Part shown: in pieces, positions 52,495 through 61,215 of the stretch
Numbering within the stretch: position 1 is the stretch's first letter
Layout: each line of letters begins with the position of its first letter
Assembly (NCBI RefSeq): GCF_001476905.1
Contig: NZ_LDTE01000086.1
Span: 1-64,000, forward strand
Source of the DNA: Sphingomonas sanguinis
Lineage (GTDB): Bacteria; Pseudomonadota; Alphaproteobacteria; Sphingomonadales; Sphingomonadaceae
Length of the DNA: 64,000 bases
Reading direction: 5' to 3'
The notes under the pieces: model-generated
Databases searched by the model: none
What the model saw: the letters and a program-made list of their open reading frames with translations, nothing else
What the model was told of the DNA's origin: nothing
Translations under genes and position numbers: made by a program

Positions 52495-53844
52495 ATGACC
52501 AGCCCTGCGCTGATCCCTTCGGCCGCAACGCCGCCCGCCCCCTTCGCCGCGATGCGAGGCAGCCCGTCGCTCAGCCCGAGCGAGCGGCGTTTTCGCGGCC
52601 TGCTATGCGTCGCGTTTTTGCTGCAGCTGGGTGCATTCCTCTGGCTCTATACCGGCGGCCAATATCAGCTGGACGCCGCGCAGTCGGCGGGCGCACGCTA
52701 CTTCTCGCTCGCCCGCTATGCCATGCTGATGACCCTGGGCGGTTATATCGTCCTCACGCTCCATCGCGGGGCGGATTTCCGTGCCCTGATCCGCGAAAAT
52801 GCCGCCGCCTATGCGATCGTCGCGTTGATGTTCGTCTCGGTCGCATGGTCGGCCTATCCTTGGGACAGCATTCGCGGCGCGACGCAGCTGCTGCTCGCCA
52901 GCCTGATCGCCACGACCGTCTTTCTGGAAAGCCCGACGGCGCTGGGACTGGCACGACTGCGGTCGATGGCGGTGTGTTTCATCGTGCTGAGCGCACTATT
53001 CTCGGCGGCGTTTCCGCATCTGGCGACGATCGCGGGCGGTTATGGCGACGTCTACAAGGGCGCGTTGCGCGGTATTCTGAGTGACAAGAACCCCTTCGGC
53101 AATGCGCTATCCAGCTGCATGGTCATCCTGGTTCTGACCGTACGGATCGGCCCCGGTTCCTGGGTCCGGTCACCCTATACCGCGTGCATTCTCGCCGGAC
53201 TCGTCATGCTGGTGCTCAGCCAGTCGGCGACCAGCATGATCGCGTTCCTGCTCCCCACCATGTTGCTTATGGCGAACCGCACGGTGCTGGCCCAGACGCC
53301 CAATGCCGGTCTTCGCCTGTTGCTGGTCGTGATGGCGTCGTTGCTGGCGGGCTTCGTCGCCTTTGTCGGCCCCACCCTGCTGGCCGAGATGAGCGGATCG
53401 GTCGGTCGCGACGCGACCCTGACCGGACGCACCGAGATTTGGGAGCTGACCTGGAATGCCGGGCTCCAGCGCCCGCTGCTCGGCTATGGGTATCTGTCCT
53501 TCTGGCAGGATTATATCGGTGAGAACGGCCTGCTCGCGCGGCTGGGCATGTGGGAAATCGCCGAGGCGCATAACGGCTTTATCGAAGTGCTCCTGAGCAC
53601 CGGGTTCGTCGGCCTGACGCTGGTCGTCGTGGTCATGCTCTACCTTCTGGTCCGCTCGTTCACCGGCATGATCCTGCGCCCGTCGAACGGTAATGCCGAG
53701 GCCGCGCTGCTGCTGGTGCTGAACATCGTGCTCGAGAACTTTACCGAGTCGGTCTACCTCGCCCCCAATTACGCCGCGACCACGATCATCGCGGTCGCCT
53801 GCATCCTGGCGCATCGGCGCGACTATAGCACGGGGCCGACATGA
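52495..53844 (+). CDS. O-antigen ligase / Wzy-type polysaccharide polymerase (second copy)
   Basis: A 449-residue polytopic protein with 10-12 hydrophobic segments. Family motifs are GILSDKNPFGNALS, LSQSATSMIAFLLP, the periplasmic stretch RTEIWELTWNAGLQRPLLGYG and AHNGFIEVLLSTGFVGL near the end. It resembles the EPS polymerases with a Wzy_C domain. It overlaps the following GT2 gene by 4 bases (ATGA). It differs markedly from the 48103 protein, so the two probably have separate roles. Confidence 0.86.
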   Translation: MTSPALIPSAATPPAPFAAMRGSPSLSPSERRFRGLLCVAFLLQLGAFLWLYTGGQYQLDAAQSAGARYFSLARYAMLMTLGGYIVLTLHRGADFRALIRENAAAYAIVALMFVSVAWSAYPWDSIRGATQLLLASLIATTVFLESPTALGLARLRSMAVCFIVLSALFSAAFPHLATIAGGYGDVYKGALRGILSDKNPFGNALSSCMVILVLTVRIGPGSWVRSPYTACILAGLVMLVLSQSATSMIAFLLPTMLLMANRTVLAQTPNAGLRLLLVVMASLLAGFVAFVGPTLLAEMSGSVGRDATLTGRTEIWELTWNAGLQRPLLGYGYLSFWQDYIGENGLLARLGMWEIAEAHNGFIEVLLSTGFVGLTLVVVVMLYLLVRSFTGMILRPSNGNAEAALLLVLNIVLENFTESVYLAPNYAATTIIAVACILAHRRDYSTGPT

Positions 53845-54725
53845 CCTCTTCGCTCGACCATCCATCCACCGATCAGCGCACGGGGGACTATCCGCCGATC
53901 CTGCTCATCTCCACCACCGACGGGCGGGGAGACCGGACCGAGCTGCTCCAGCGCATGGTCGCCTCCGTCGCGCGCTTTCGCACCGCGACCGGCGCGGCCG
54001 TCCGCCTGTTGCTGCTGCGTCAATGCGCCGAGGACGGCTCGATCGACCTGCCGCCTTGGGTCGAGGTCAGCGAGGTGACCGGCCACCTGCCTTTGTCGGT
54101 CGCGCGCAACCGGCTGATCGAGTCGGTGACGGTCGAACCGGATGCGGTGATCGCCTTTCCCGACGACGATGCCTGGTATCCCGACGGCGCGCTGCAGCAT
54201 ATCGTCCACCGCTTTCAGGCTCAGCCGACACTCGACTTCTGGTTCTGCCGCTATGGCAGCGAACCGGTTGCGATCGACCCCGCACGGGAGCGCCAGCCCG
54301 TGCTGCAGGACGTGCTGCGCGAGGCTTCGTCCAACACCATCGTGGTGCGCGGCCGGGTGCTGAACGCGATCGGCGGATTCGACCCCGAGCTAGGCGTCGG
54401 TGCCCCTTTGGGATCGGCCGAGGACACCGACTTCGCGATCCGCGCATTCAGCGCCGCCAAGGTTTCCCAAATGCTCGATGCCGCCGTGATCGGCCACCGG
54501 GACCGCAATACCGCCATGCGCGCGCGCTATTATCGCGGTGCCCTGATCACGATCGTCCGCCATGCGCGCAGCGTACCCGGCGGCCGCAAGGCCGCGCTGC
54601 GCAAAGTGGCGGTCGGCGCGGCCCTGACCGCGATGCGCTCCATGCCGGTCCGGGATTTTCGCCGGGCGCTACGCGACGCCGCCGCCGCGTGGCGACAGGC
54701 GCCGCAATCCGGCCCTGCGGCCTGA
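53841..54725 (+). CDS. GT2-like glycosyltransferase with FPDDDAWY motif
   Basis: A 294-residue GT-A protein. VARNRLIESVTVEPDAVIAF leads to the metal motif FPDDDAWYPDGAL, and LDFWFCRYGSEPV follows. The C-terminal catalytic region has SAEDTDFAIRAFS and AVIGHRDRNTAMRARYYRG. It is a clear paralogue of the gene at 56347 on the other strand, sharing all these blocks. The acceptor and donor are unknown. It overlaps the polymerase upstream and is 20 bases from the next GT2 gene. Confidence 0.82.
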   Translation: MTSSLDHPSTDQRTGDYPPILLISTTDGRGDRTELLQRMVASVARFRTATGAAVRLLLLRQCAEDGSIDLPPWVEVSEVTGHLPLSVARNRLIESVTVEPDAVIAFPDDDAWYPDGALQHIVHRFQAQPTLDFWFCRYGSEPVAIDPARERQPVLQDVLREASSNTIVVRGRVLNAIGGFDPELGVGAPLGSAEDTDFAIRAFSAAKVSQMLDAAVIGHRDRNTAMRARYYRGALITIVRHARSVPGGRKAALRKVAVGAALTAMRSMPVRDFRRALRDAAAAWRQAPQSGPAA

Positions 54726-54745
54726 CGAAGAAGGCGAACAGGCAT

Positions 54746-55642
54746 ATGGCCACCTCCCCCACCGTCTCGATCATCATCCCGGTTCGCAACCGGCCCGCGC
54801 TGATCCGCCGCGCGATCGAAACCTGCCTGGCCCAGACGCGTCCGGCCGAGCAGATCGTCGTCGTCGACGACGGCTCGACCGACGAGACCGCCGCCGTGGT
54901 CGAGCAACTCTGCGAGACGATCGACGCGCTCGTCCTGGTCCGCCGTCCGATCAGTGGCGGCGCGGCGGTCGCGCGCAACAGCGGTGCGGCGGTGGCGACG
55001 GGCGACTATCTCGCCTTTCTCGACTCCGATGACGAATGGGAGCCGACCAAGCTCGAACGGCAGATGGCGCTGGCTGCCGCCCATCCCGAATGCCCCGGCA
55101 TCTTTTGCGGCATCCTGTACCGTTATGCGGGCCGGGCCGAGCGGCGGTTGATGCCCCCTCCGGTGGTGACACGCCGCCTGCTGGAGGTCGAGAACACCCT
55201 TGCATCCACCTCGACCGGACTCGTCCGCACCGACGCCTTCCGTGCGGTCGGCGGCTTTTCCGAGGACCTGCCCAATTGCGAGGATTGGGAATTGTGGCTG
55301 AAACTCGCCGGGATCGGCCCGCTGCGCGTGGTGCAGGAATTGCTGCTCCATTACACTTTCGATGCGAACAACAAGCTGTCGCGGGATGCCGAGAAGCTGT
55401 TGCGCGGGCATGAGATGGTGTTCGCGCGGATCGTCGCGGGCCTGCCCGCCGCCGCGCCGCACCGCTGGATTGCGGCGATGCACGAGCTGAAGCGGGCGGA
55501 GCAGCATGTCCGCGTAACTGGCCGCCATGCCCAGGCGTGGCGTCATCTCGCCGCGGCGGTCACGCGCTATCCGTCGCCGTCCGTCATGAAGCGCGCGCTG
55601 CACCTGGGGCTGGTCGACATCCGGCACGGGCGGCGCAACTGA
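54746..55642 (+). CDS. Glycosyltransferase family 2
   Basis: A 298-residue GT-A enzyme with a standard N-terminus: VSIIIPVRNRPALIRRAI, DDGSTDET and FLDSDDEWEPTKLE (the D-x-D region), then the acceptor-side motif FSEDLPNCEDWELWLKLA, which contains the ED(W/Y) catalytic motif. It transfers a sugar during repeat-unit assembly. ATG 54746 matches the family start; the frame is open further up as a shadow of the preceding gene. Confidence 0.9.
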   Translation: MATSPTVSIIIPVRNRPALIRRAIETCLAQTRPAEQIVVVDDGSTDETAAVVEQLCETIDALVLVRRPISGGAAVARNSGAAVATGDYLAFLDSDDEWEPTKLERQMALAAAHPECPGIFCGILYRYAGRAERRLMPPPVVTRRLLEVENTLASTSTGLVRTDAFRAVGGFSEDLPNCEDWELWLKLAGIGPLRVVQELLLHYTFDANNKLSRDAEKLLRGHEMVFARIVAGLPAAAPHRWIAAMHELKRAEQHVRVTGRHAQAWRHLAAAVTRYPSPSVMKRALHLGLVDIRHGRRN

Positions 55643-55666
55643 CGCGCCGCTCGGCCGACAAAGAGG

Positions 55667-56341
55667 TCAGCGGCGGCGTTTGACCGCCACGCGCACGGTA
55701 TCCAGCAACTGCTTCGGCAGGGAACGCTGTCCCGCGACGACGGCGGCGACCGTCGCCTCGTCCATGTCGCAGCGGATCGACGTGCGCGGCTGCAACCAGG
55801 CGCGGGAGCGGGCCAGGCCGCAATCGCTGGTATAGACATGCCGGAACGGCCGTCGCCGCAGCGCCTGAATTACCCGCCGGTCATACCGGCCAAAGGGGAT
55901 GGCGGCCTCGGTAACCGGCGCGGCGATCAGGTCGCTCAGGATCGCACAACTGTCGTCCAGTTCCGCATTCAGGCGGGCTTCGTCGCAATCGGGCCAGGCC
56001 GGATGGTGCAGACCGTGCGTGCCGACCCCCATCCCCTCGCGCGCCAATGTACGAACCGACGCGGCGTCTAGGAACCCGCGCTCCTCCAACATGCCGGCCA
56101 GCACAAAGAAGGTGGCCGTCAACCCGCGCCGGCGCAGCGCGGGCAGGCCGATGTCCACGTCCGACATATTCCCGTCGTCGAACGTGATCCGGTAGCGACG
56201 CCGATCGCGAGCTTCGGCGATGCGGTCGAGGATGGACTCGTAAAGAGCCTCGCTGATCCAATAGGGTTTTTCGTCGTCGGGCACCGGTCGCCCCGGCTCG
56301 CCGATCCCATGAAAATTGATGATGATGGTATCGCCCAGCAT
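55667..56341 (-). CDS. Polysaccharide deacetylase (NodB domain)
   Basis: A 224-residue NodB-fold protein. Motif 1 is TFDDGNMSD with the catalytic Asp pair, and motif 2 is GTHGLHHPAW with the two zinc-binding histidines. Motif 3 is visible around AAIPFGRYDRR. No signal peptide is seen, so it may act on a lipid-linked intermediate at the cytoplasmic face or be exported otherwise. It is 5 bases after the GT2 paralogue at 56347 in a two-gene minus-strand unit. Confidence 0.88.
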   Translation of the reverse strand: MLGDTIIINFHGIGEPGRPVPDDEKPYWISEALYESILDRIAEARDRRRYRITFDDGNMSDVDIGLPALRRRGLTATFFVLAGMLEERGFLDAASVRTLAREGMGVGTHGLHHPAWPDCDEARLNAELDDSCAILSDLIAAPVTEAAIPFGRYDRRVIQALRRRPFRHVYTSDCGLARSRAWLQPRTSIRCDMDEATVAAVVAGQRSLPKQLLDTVRVAVKRRR

Positions 56342-56346
56342 CGAGA

Positions 56347-57213
56347 TCAGCCTTTCAGCGACAGAGAGGGAGACAGCGGACCGGGCCGCACACCCGGCCA
56401 CCGAAGAGCACGAAGGCCGAGTGCGAAGTCACTCAGTGACAGCTTGCCCCTCGCGACCAGCGACAGGCCCGAGATCATCTTGCGCAGATACTCGCCTGCC
56501 AGCCCCGTGTTCGCCCAGGCATTGCGCGCGAGGACGGTCGCCGATCCCGCGAAATAGCGTGCCCGGTTGGCGGGGTTCCAGTCCCGATGCCCGATCAGCG
56601 CATGACGGCAGGCCAGCCCCTTGCCCCCCGAGCGATAGAGACGGACCGCGAAATCGGTATCCTCGCCGCCATTCAGCGCACTGCCGACACCCAGCCCCTC
56701 GTCGAACAGACCGATTCGGGCCATTCGCGAACCACGGATGACCAGCGTAATCGACGAACTCCGCCGCACGACGTCACTCGCCCGCGCTGGCCGCGTCGCG
56801 CCGAACAGCGCGGGGTCAGCGGCGGGCGACGATCCGTAGCGGCAGAACCAATATTGCAATTGCGGGTCCTGTGCGAACATCTGCCCGACGATGGGCAGAT
56901 AGGCATCGGTAAACCAGCAATCATCGTCCGGGAACATGATCAGCGAATCCTCGGTGAAACCCTCCTCCGCCGCGATGGCACGCAGGATACGGTTTCGCGC
57001 CTGGGACAGCGAAAGGCGGGTATCGCTCATCACCGGCCGAACAAAACCGGGCATCGCGGCAATAGCAGACATCGCCTCCGCACCGGGTTGCTGAAGCAGG
57101 GTGAATAAGGTCAAATCAACCTGCCCCGCAACGACCTGCAAAGACGACACCAGTCGCCGATAATGCTCACTTAGACCATCACGACTGTCAGTCGTGCAAA
57201 CAAGCCAGATCAT
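56347..57213 (-). CDS. GT2-like glycosyltransferase with FPDDDCWF motif
   Basis: A 288-residue GT-A protein, paralogous to the 53841 product. Shared blocks are SLSQARNRILRAI, MFPDDDCWFTDAY, LQYWFCRYGSSPA, GGEDTDFAVRLYRS and ALIGHRDWNPANRARYFAG. An AGGGGG ribosome site precedes ATG 57213. It is followed at once by the polysaccharide deacetylase, which may act on the sugar it adds. The upstream region is the AT-rich gap to 57697. Confidence 0.84.
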   Translation of the reverse strand: MIWLVCTTDSRDGLSEHYRRLVSSLQVVAGQVDLTLFTLLQQPGAEAMSAIAAMPGFVRPVMSDTRLSLSQARNRILRAIAAEEGFTEDSLIMFPDDDCWFTDAYLPIVGQMFAQDPQLQYWFCRYGSSPAADPALFGATRPARASDVVRRSSSITLVIRGSRMARIGLFDEGLGVGSALNGGEDTDFAVRLYRSGGKGLACRHALIGHRDWNPANRARYFAGSATVLARNAWANTGLAGEYLRKMISGLSLVARGKLSLSDFALGLRALRWPGVRPGPLSPSLSLKG

Positions 57214-57697
57214 AGCGCCCCCTTACCTCTAGCGGGCGACTAATCATCGGGTGCACGGCATACTACTTAATGTTTTGATGAAACCACTGTCATCCTAATG
57301 AAGAACGCCGCCTCATAATTTCAACATTGGCTTCATTCCCATTTCATTCCAGAAAATGATGGCCGATCAAATATTTGAAATATTGAACATACTGACGGAC
57401 CGTTCGCCACGACACCCTTGGTCGAAAATCCTGCAGCGTCCGTCGTCCAAGTCCATGCTCCACAGCCGGTCGCCCCATTGCGGTACAGGATGGCCATATT
57501 CACCGGCCACGCTTGCCAACCGGCACCGACATTTGCGCCGTTTCGGTCCCGCTGCGATACACTCCCGGCGTCACGGGCAGGCTTACGTCGTAACTCGCGC
57601 ATTGCGTGATGAAGACCATGGCGGCACTACCGGCTGGGCAGCACAGGGCGTCGAGCCGCTTCGGGTCGGTCCGTGCTCAGGGGGCAGAAGACCAGGC
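57214..57697. other. AT-rich intergenic region, 484 bases, no convincing gene
   Basis: This divergent gap between two GT2 genes is noticeably more AT-rich at 57240-57420 than the rest of the window. It contains a palindrome CAAATATTTG (57368-57377) that overlaps a second AATATT copy. It probably carries the two divergent promoters. Open frames of 80-115 codons exist on both strands but look unlike their neighbours in composition. Confidence 0.5.
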
Positions 57698-58600
57698 ATG
57701 AAGTCGATCGTTATCGGGATTCCGACGTTCAACCGTCAGGCGTTGCTCACCCGGCTGCTCGACAGCCTGATCGAGGAAGTCCGCTCGGAACCGGCCGTCC
57801 TGCGGATCGTGGTCGCCGACAATGAATGCTCGGACCGGACGCGCGAGATCGTACTGGGGCGACAGGACATGCCGACCCATTATGTGCCGGTGCCCGAGCG
57901 CGGCCTGTCGCATGTGCGCAACGCCATCATCCGTGCGGCGGGCGAGCAGGTGCCCGACTGGGATTGGTTGGTCATGCTCGATGATGACGGCATGGTCACG
58001 CCCGGCTGGCTCAAGGCACTGATCGACTGCGGCGAGCGGTTCCAGGGCGATCTGGTCGGCGGACCGGTGGACGGCATGGTCCCCGATGATGCGCCCGTTC
58101 TGGCGCGGGTCAGCCATTTTGCCGGGCGGGAAACCCATCCGACCGGCCCGATCGATCGCCTCCAGACCACACAGAACCTCGCCATCTCGCGCCGGGTCGA
58201 GGGACTGCTCGGCTTTCCGCTGTTCGACTTTCGTTTCAACGGATCGGGCGGCGAGGATTATGACCTGTTTCGCCGGACCCAGCGGGCAGGCGGCACGCTG
58301 GTCTGGTGCGACGAGGCGCTGGTGCTGGAACCGACGCCCGCCGACCGGCTGACCAACCAGGCCTTGCTCAGTCGGGCCTACACCACCGGCACCTATATGG
58401 GGCAGCTGCGCCGCCTGCATGACGGCACCCGGCGCGAAGTCACCGGTGCCGCGCGCGGGCTGGTGTCGAGCGTCGCAAAGCTGGGGCTCGGCATGGTATC
58501 GCTGAACTCCAAGCGTACCGCGCGGGCGAGCCTGGACCTGGCACATGCCGTGGGGCGTGTCGCCGGGCTGATTGGCAGCCGTACCTCGCGCTACATGTAA
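57698..58600 (+). CDS. Glycosyltransferase family 2
   Basis: A 300-residue GT-A enzyme: IVIGIPTFNRQALLTRLLDS at the start, VVADNECSDRT, LSHVRNAIIRA and the metal motif VMLDDDGMVTPGWL, with the catalytic GGEDYDLFRRTQRAG region further on. A long basic C-terminal tail could associate with the membrane. ATG 57698 is preceded by AGGGGGCAGAAG; the open frame upstream runs through the AT-rich gap and is not homologous. Confidence 0.88.
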   Translation: MKSIVIGIPTFNRQALLTRLLDSLIEEVRSEPAVLRIVVADNECSDRTREIVLGRQDMPTHYVPVPERGLSHVRNAIIRAAGEQVPDWDWLVMLDDDGMVTPGWLKALIDCGERFQGDLVGGPVDGMVPDDAPVLARVSHFAGRETHPTGPIDRLQTTQNLAISRRVEGLLGFPLFDFRFNGSGGEDYDLFRRTQRAGGTLVWCDEALVLEPTPADRLTNQALLSRAYTTGTYMGQLRRLHDGTRREVTGAARGLVSSVAKLGLGMVSLNSKRTARASLDLAHAVGRVAGLIGSRTSRYM

Positions 58601-58610
58601 AGGGCGGCGC

Positions 58611-60137
58611 TCAGGCCGTTCGCTTGCGCAACCGCGTCAAGCCGCCCCCGATCAGCTGCCGCGCAAAGCCGACAACCTCGAACAACGCCGCGCGGACATC
58701 GCCGAACAACGCCAGGATCGCCCAGGTCGTGGCATATGCCAAGCCATAGCCGATCCCGAGCCCGACCAAGGTCGGCCCGGCCCAAAGACCGCGAAACACC
58801 AGCAACATCCCGGCCGCGGCCGCCAGCGCCATGGCAAAGGGCGCGATCAGCCAGAACAGGTCGGATCGCGACACCGGCCCTTTCCGCCCGACAAACCAGC
58901 ACGCCGCAGGCGTGCGGATCAGCACCTCGCTCGTCGAATAGGCGATCGCGACACCCAGCGGACCCCAGGGTAGCCCCGCCACGAAAGAGATGATGCACAC
59001 CGTCGTATTGACCAACGCCCAGGTCGCCAGGTCCGACGAGCGCCGCTGGGTAATCATCAACCAGCCCAACGTGCTGCCGAAAATCTCCAGAAGCCCGGCC
59101 AAGGCCAGTGCACGGAAGATCGGCACGACCTCAGCCCAGCGCGATCCCAGCACCAGATCGACGAACCAATCGGCACAGACCATCGTGCCCAGAATCGCGG
59201 GCGTGGTGAACAGCGCCATCATCCGCACTACGCGCATATAGGCGTGGCGATAGCGGCGCGGCTCGTCGACCAGGCCCGCCAGCGCGGGCTCCATCACCCG
59301 CTGGATCGGGTTGTTGACCTGGCGGAGCGGAAACAGCAGCAGCTTATAGGCGCGGTCGTACAGGCCCAGCGCGACGCTGCCCCAGACCTTGCCGATTAGG
59401 ATATTGTCCAGGTTGCGCGACAGGAAGTTGAAGATATTGGCGCCCGTCACCCCGGCACCGAAATGCAGCATGTCACGCCCGTCCGGGTCGCGCCGCGGCC
59501 GCGACGGCAACCAGCGCGTCGCGAGCATCATGCCCGCCCCCGTCGCGAGCGTCGTGGTCAGCGACAGCACGAACACCGCCCAGTAGCTGCGCAGGAACCA
59601 GGCCGCGACCAGCGAGGCGACGAAGCCGATCGTCCCCGCCGCGCCCTCGACAATCGCCAGCTGGCTGAACCGCATCTGCCGGGTCAGAAGCGCGCTGTGC
59701 TGCGCATAGCAGCCCGACAGGAAGAACAGCGGCGCATAGGCCGCGAGCAGATGGAACACGCGCGGATCGCCATAGAACCAGCCGACGACCGGGCTGATCG
59801 CCAGTGCCGCGATACAGGTCACCGCCGCGAATACGACGTTCAGCCAGTAGAGGGTGCTCGCCTGACGCTGCGTCAGCACGCGGCGCTGGACTGCCGCCTG
59901 GCTGAGCCCCAGGTCCTGAAAGATCATCATGAAGCCCAGCACCGGGCTGGTCATCGCGACGACACCGAAATCGGAGGGGAGCAGCAACCGTGACAGCACC
60001 ACGACCGAGCCCATCTGGAGCACGACGCGAAGGCCCTGCAGCGCGGCGGTCACCGACACGCCCGAGGCCACCCGCGCGCGCAGCTGGGTATTCACCGGGT
60101 CGAAGATCGACCGTTCATCGTCCAGGGCGTCAATCAT
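58611..60137 (-). CDS. Wzx-type flippase (MOP superfamily, WzxC-like)
   Basis: A 508-residue polytopic protein with about 12-14 helices. Typical segments are LLPSDFGVVAMTSPVLGFMM, FGAGVTGANIFNFLSRNLDN and LGLYDRAYKLLLFPLRQVNN, all of the Polysacc_synt/WzxC type. It flips the undecaprenyl-linked repeat unit to the periplasmic face. It belongs to a minus-strand unit wzc-unknown-GT2-wzx. Confidence 0.92.
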   Translation of the reverse strand: MIDALDDERSIFDPVNTQLRARVASGVSVTAALQGLRVVLQMGSVVVLSRLLLPSDFGVVAMTSPVLGFMMIFQDLGLSQAAVQRRVLTQRQASTLYWLNVVFAAVTCIAALAISPVVGWFYGDPRVFHLLAAYAPLFFLSGCYAQHSALLTRQMRFSQLAIVEGAAGTIGFVASLVAAWFLRSYWAVFVLSLTTTLATGAGMMLATRWLPSRPRRDPDGRDMLHFGAGVTGANIFNFLSRNLDNILIGKVWGSVALGLYDRAYKLLLFPLRQVNNPIQRVMEPALAGLVDEPRRYRHAYMRVVRMMALFTTPAILGTMVCADWFVDLVLGSRWAEVVPIFRALALAGLLEIFGSTLGWLMITQRRSSDLATWALVNTTVCIISFVAGLPWGPLGVAIAYSTSEVLIRTPAACWFVGRKGPVSRSDLFWLIAPFAMALAAAAGMLLVFRGLWAGPTLVGLGIGYGLAYATTWAILALFGDVRAALFEVVGFARQLIGGGLTRLRKRTA

Positions 60138-60212
60138 GGCGGTTCATCGCGGTCGGAACGTCTCTCGAAACAGGGCCAAGGGCCACCCGATGCGCGGGCG
60201 AGCCCGCGACGA

Positions 60213-61211
60213 TCATGCGCGCGGCCGTAGCAGACGTCCCCACCGGGTGCACGACATGTAATGCCATGCCGCGCGCGGATGCTTCAAAGCGAGACGAAGC
60301 ATCGGCCCATGATCGCGTTCGTGCCGATATCGCCCCATCCTATGGGCATGGGCATACATCACCTGCCATCGGCGATAGCGATGCAGGATCGCCATCTGCG
60401 CCGCATCCGCCGTGTCGCGATACCGCGCGATCAGCGTGTCGGCCAGATCGATGCGAATCTCCGGCCGGAAATTCGTGCGCGTACCGCTCGACTGCTGGCC
60501 GCTACTCGCCCCGGTCTGGGTGGTATAGACATACATCGCTTCGTTCAGCAGCGCCGCCCGCGCGCCACGTAGCAGCAGTTCGGCGACCAGCATGAAGTCC
60601 TCCGCCAGCCGGATATCCTCCGAATAGCGGATGCCGTGCGTCTCCAGGAAAGAGCGGGCGAATAGCGGCTTGAGAAAGCCATAGTTGAACGGCGAATGCG
60701 GCCGCTCGCTCATGACGAAACGTTCGAGATCGAGCGGTTCCTGCGGCGACGCCAGCGTCAGGGCATGGCCGGTGATGCAGTCCGCGGCCTCATCGTAGAA
60801 CAGCAGGTCATCACATACTATGTCGAACGATCCCGCCTCCGCCGCCGCGACCATATGGGCGAGCCGCTCCGGCAAGACGCGATCGTCGGCGTCGAGGATC
60901 GTCACCCACTCGCCCCGCGCTTCGTCCAAGGCGCGGTTGCGCGCCGCACTTGGCCCGGAATTGCGTTCCATCGCCAGGACGCGAATACGCGGATCGGTCT
61001 GCGCGTAACGGTGAAGCACCGCCAGCGTGTCGTCGGCCGAGCCGTCGTCGACCGCCAGCAACTCCCAGTCCATCAGCGTCTGGTCGAACAGGCTGGGGAT
61101 CGACACGGGCAGGTGCCGCGCGACATTATAGCATGCCATCACGACCGACACCCTCGGCCGCGAAGTGCCGGGCCGATCGGTGCGCGACGCAGGGGGCGAC
61201 ATAGCGTTCAC
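60213..61211 (-). CDS. Glycosyltransferase family 2
   Basis: A 332-residue GT-A enzyme: VSVVMACYNVARHLPVSIPS, DDGSADDT, NSGPSAARNRALDEARGEW and TILDADDRVLPERL (D-x-D), then SEDIRLAEDFMLVAELL with the catalytic ED motif. The C-terminal 90 residues are helical and basic. It is 4 bases after the upstream unknown gene and 75 bases before wzx, in the same minus-strand unit. Confidence 0.9.
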   Translation of the reverse strand: MNAMSPPASRTDRPGTSRPRVSVVMACYNVARHLPVSIPSLFDQTLMDWELLAVDDGSADDTLAVLHRYAQTDPRIRVLAMERNSGPSAARNRALDEARGEWVTILDADDRVLPERLAHMVAAAEAGSFDIVCDDLLFYDEAADCITGHALTLASPQEPLDLERFVMSERPHSPFNYGFLKPLFARSFLETHGIRYSEDIRLAEDFMLVAELLLRGARAALLNEAMYVYTTQTGASSGQQSSGTRTNFRPEIRIDLADTLIARYRDTADAAQMAILHRYRRWQVMYAHAHRMGRYRHERDHGPMLRLALKHPRAAWHYMSCTRWGRLLRPRA

Positions 61212-61215
61212 CGGA

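Noticed and set aside
57333..57602. 89-codon minus-strand frame in the AT-rich gap
   Set aside because: It has no ribosome site, no family resemblance and a mixed composition. It could be a decayed remnant but cannot be supported as a gene.
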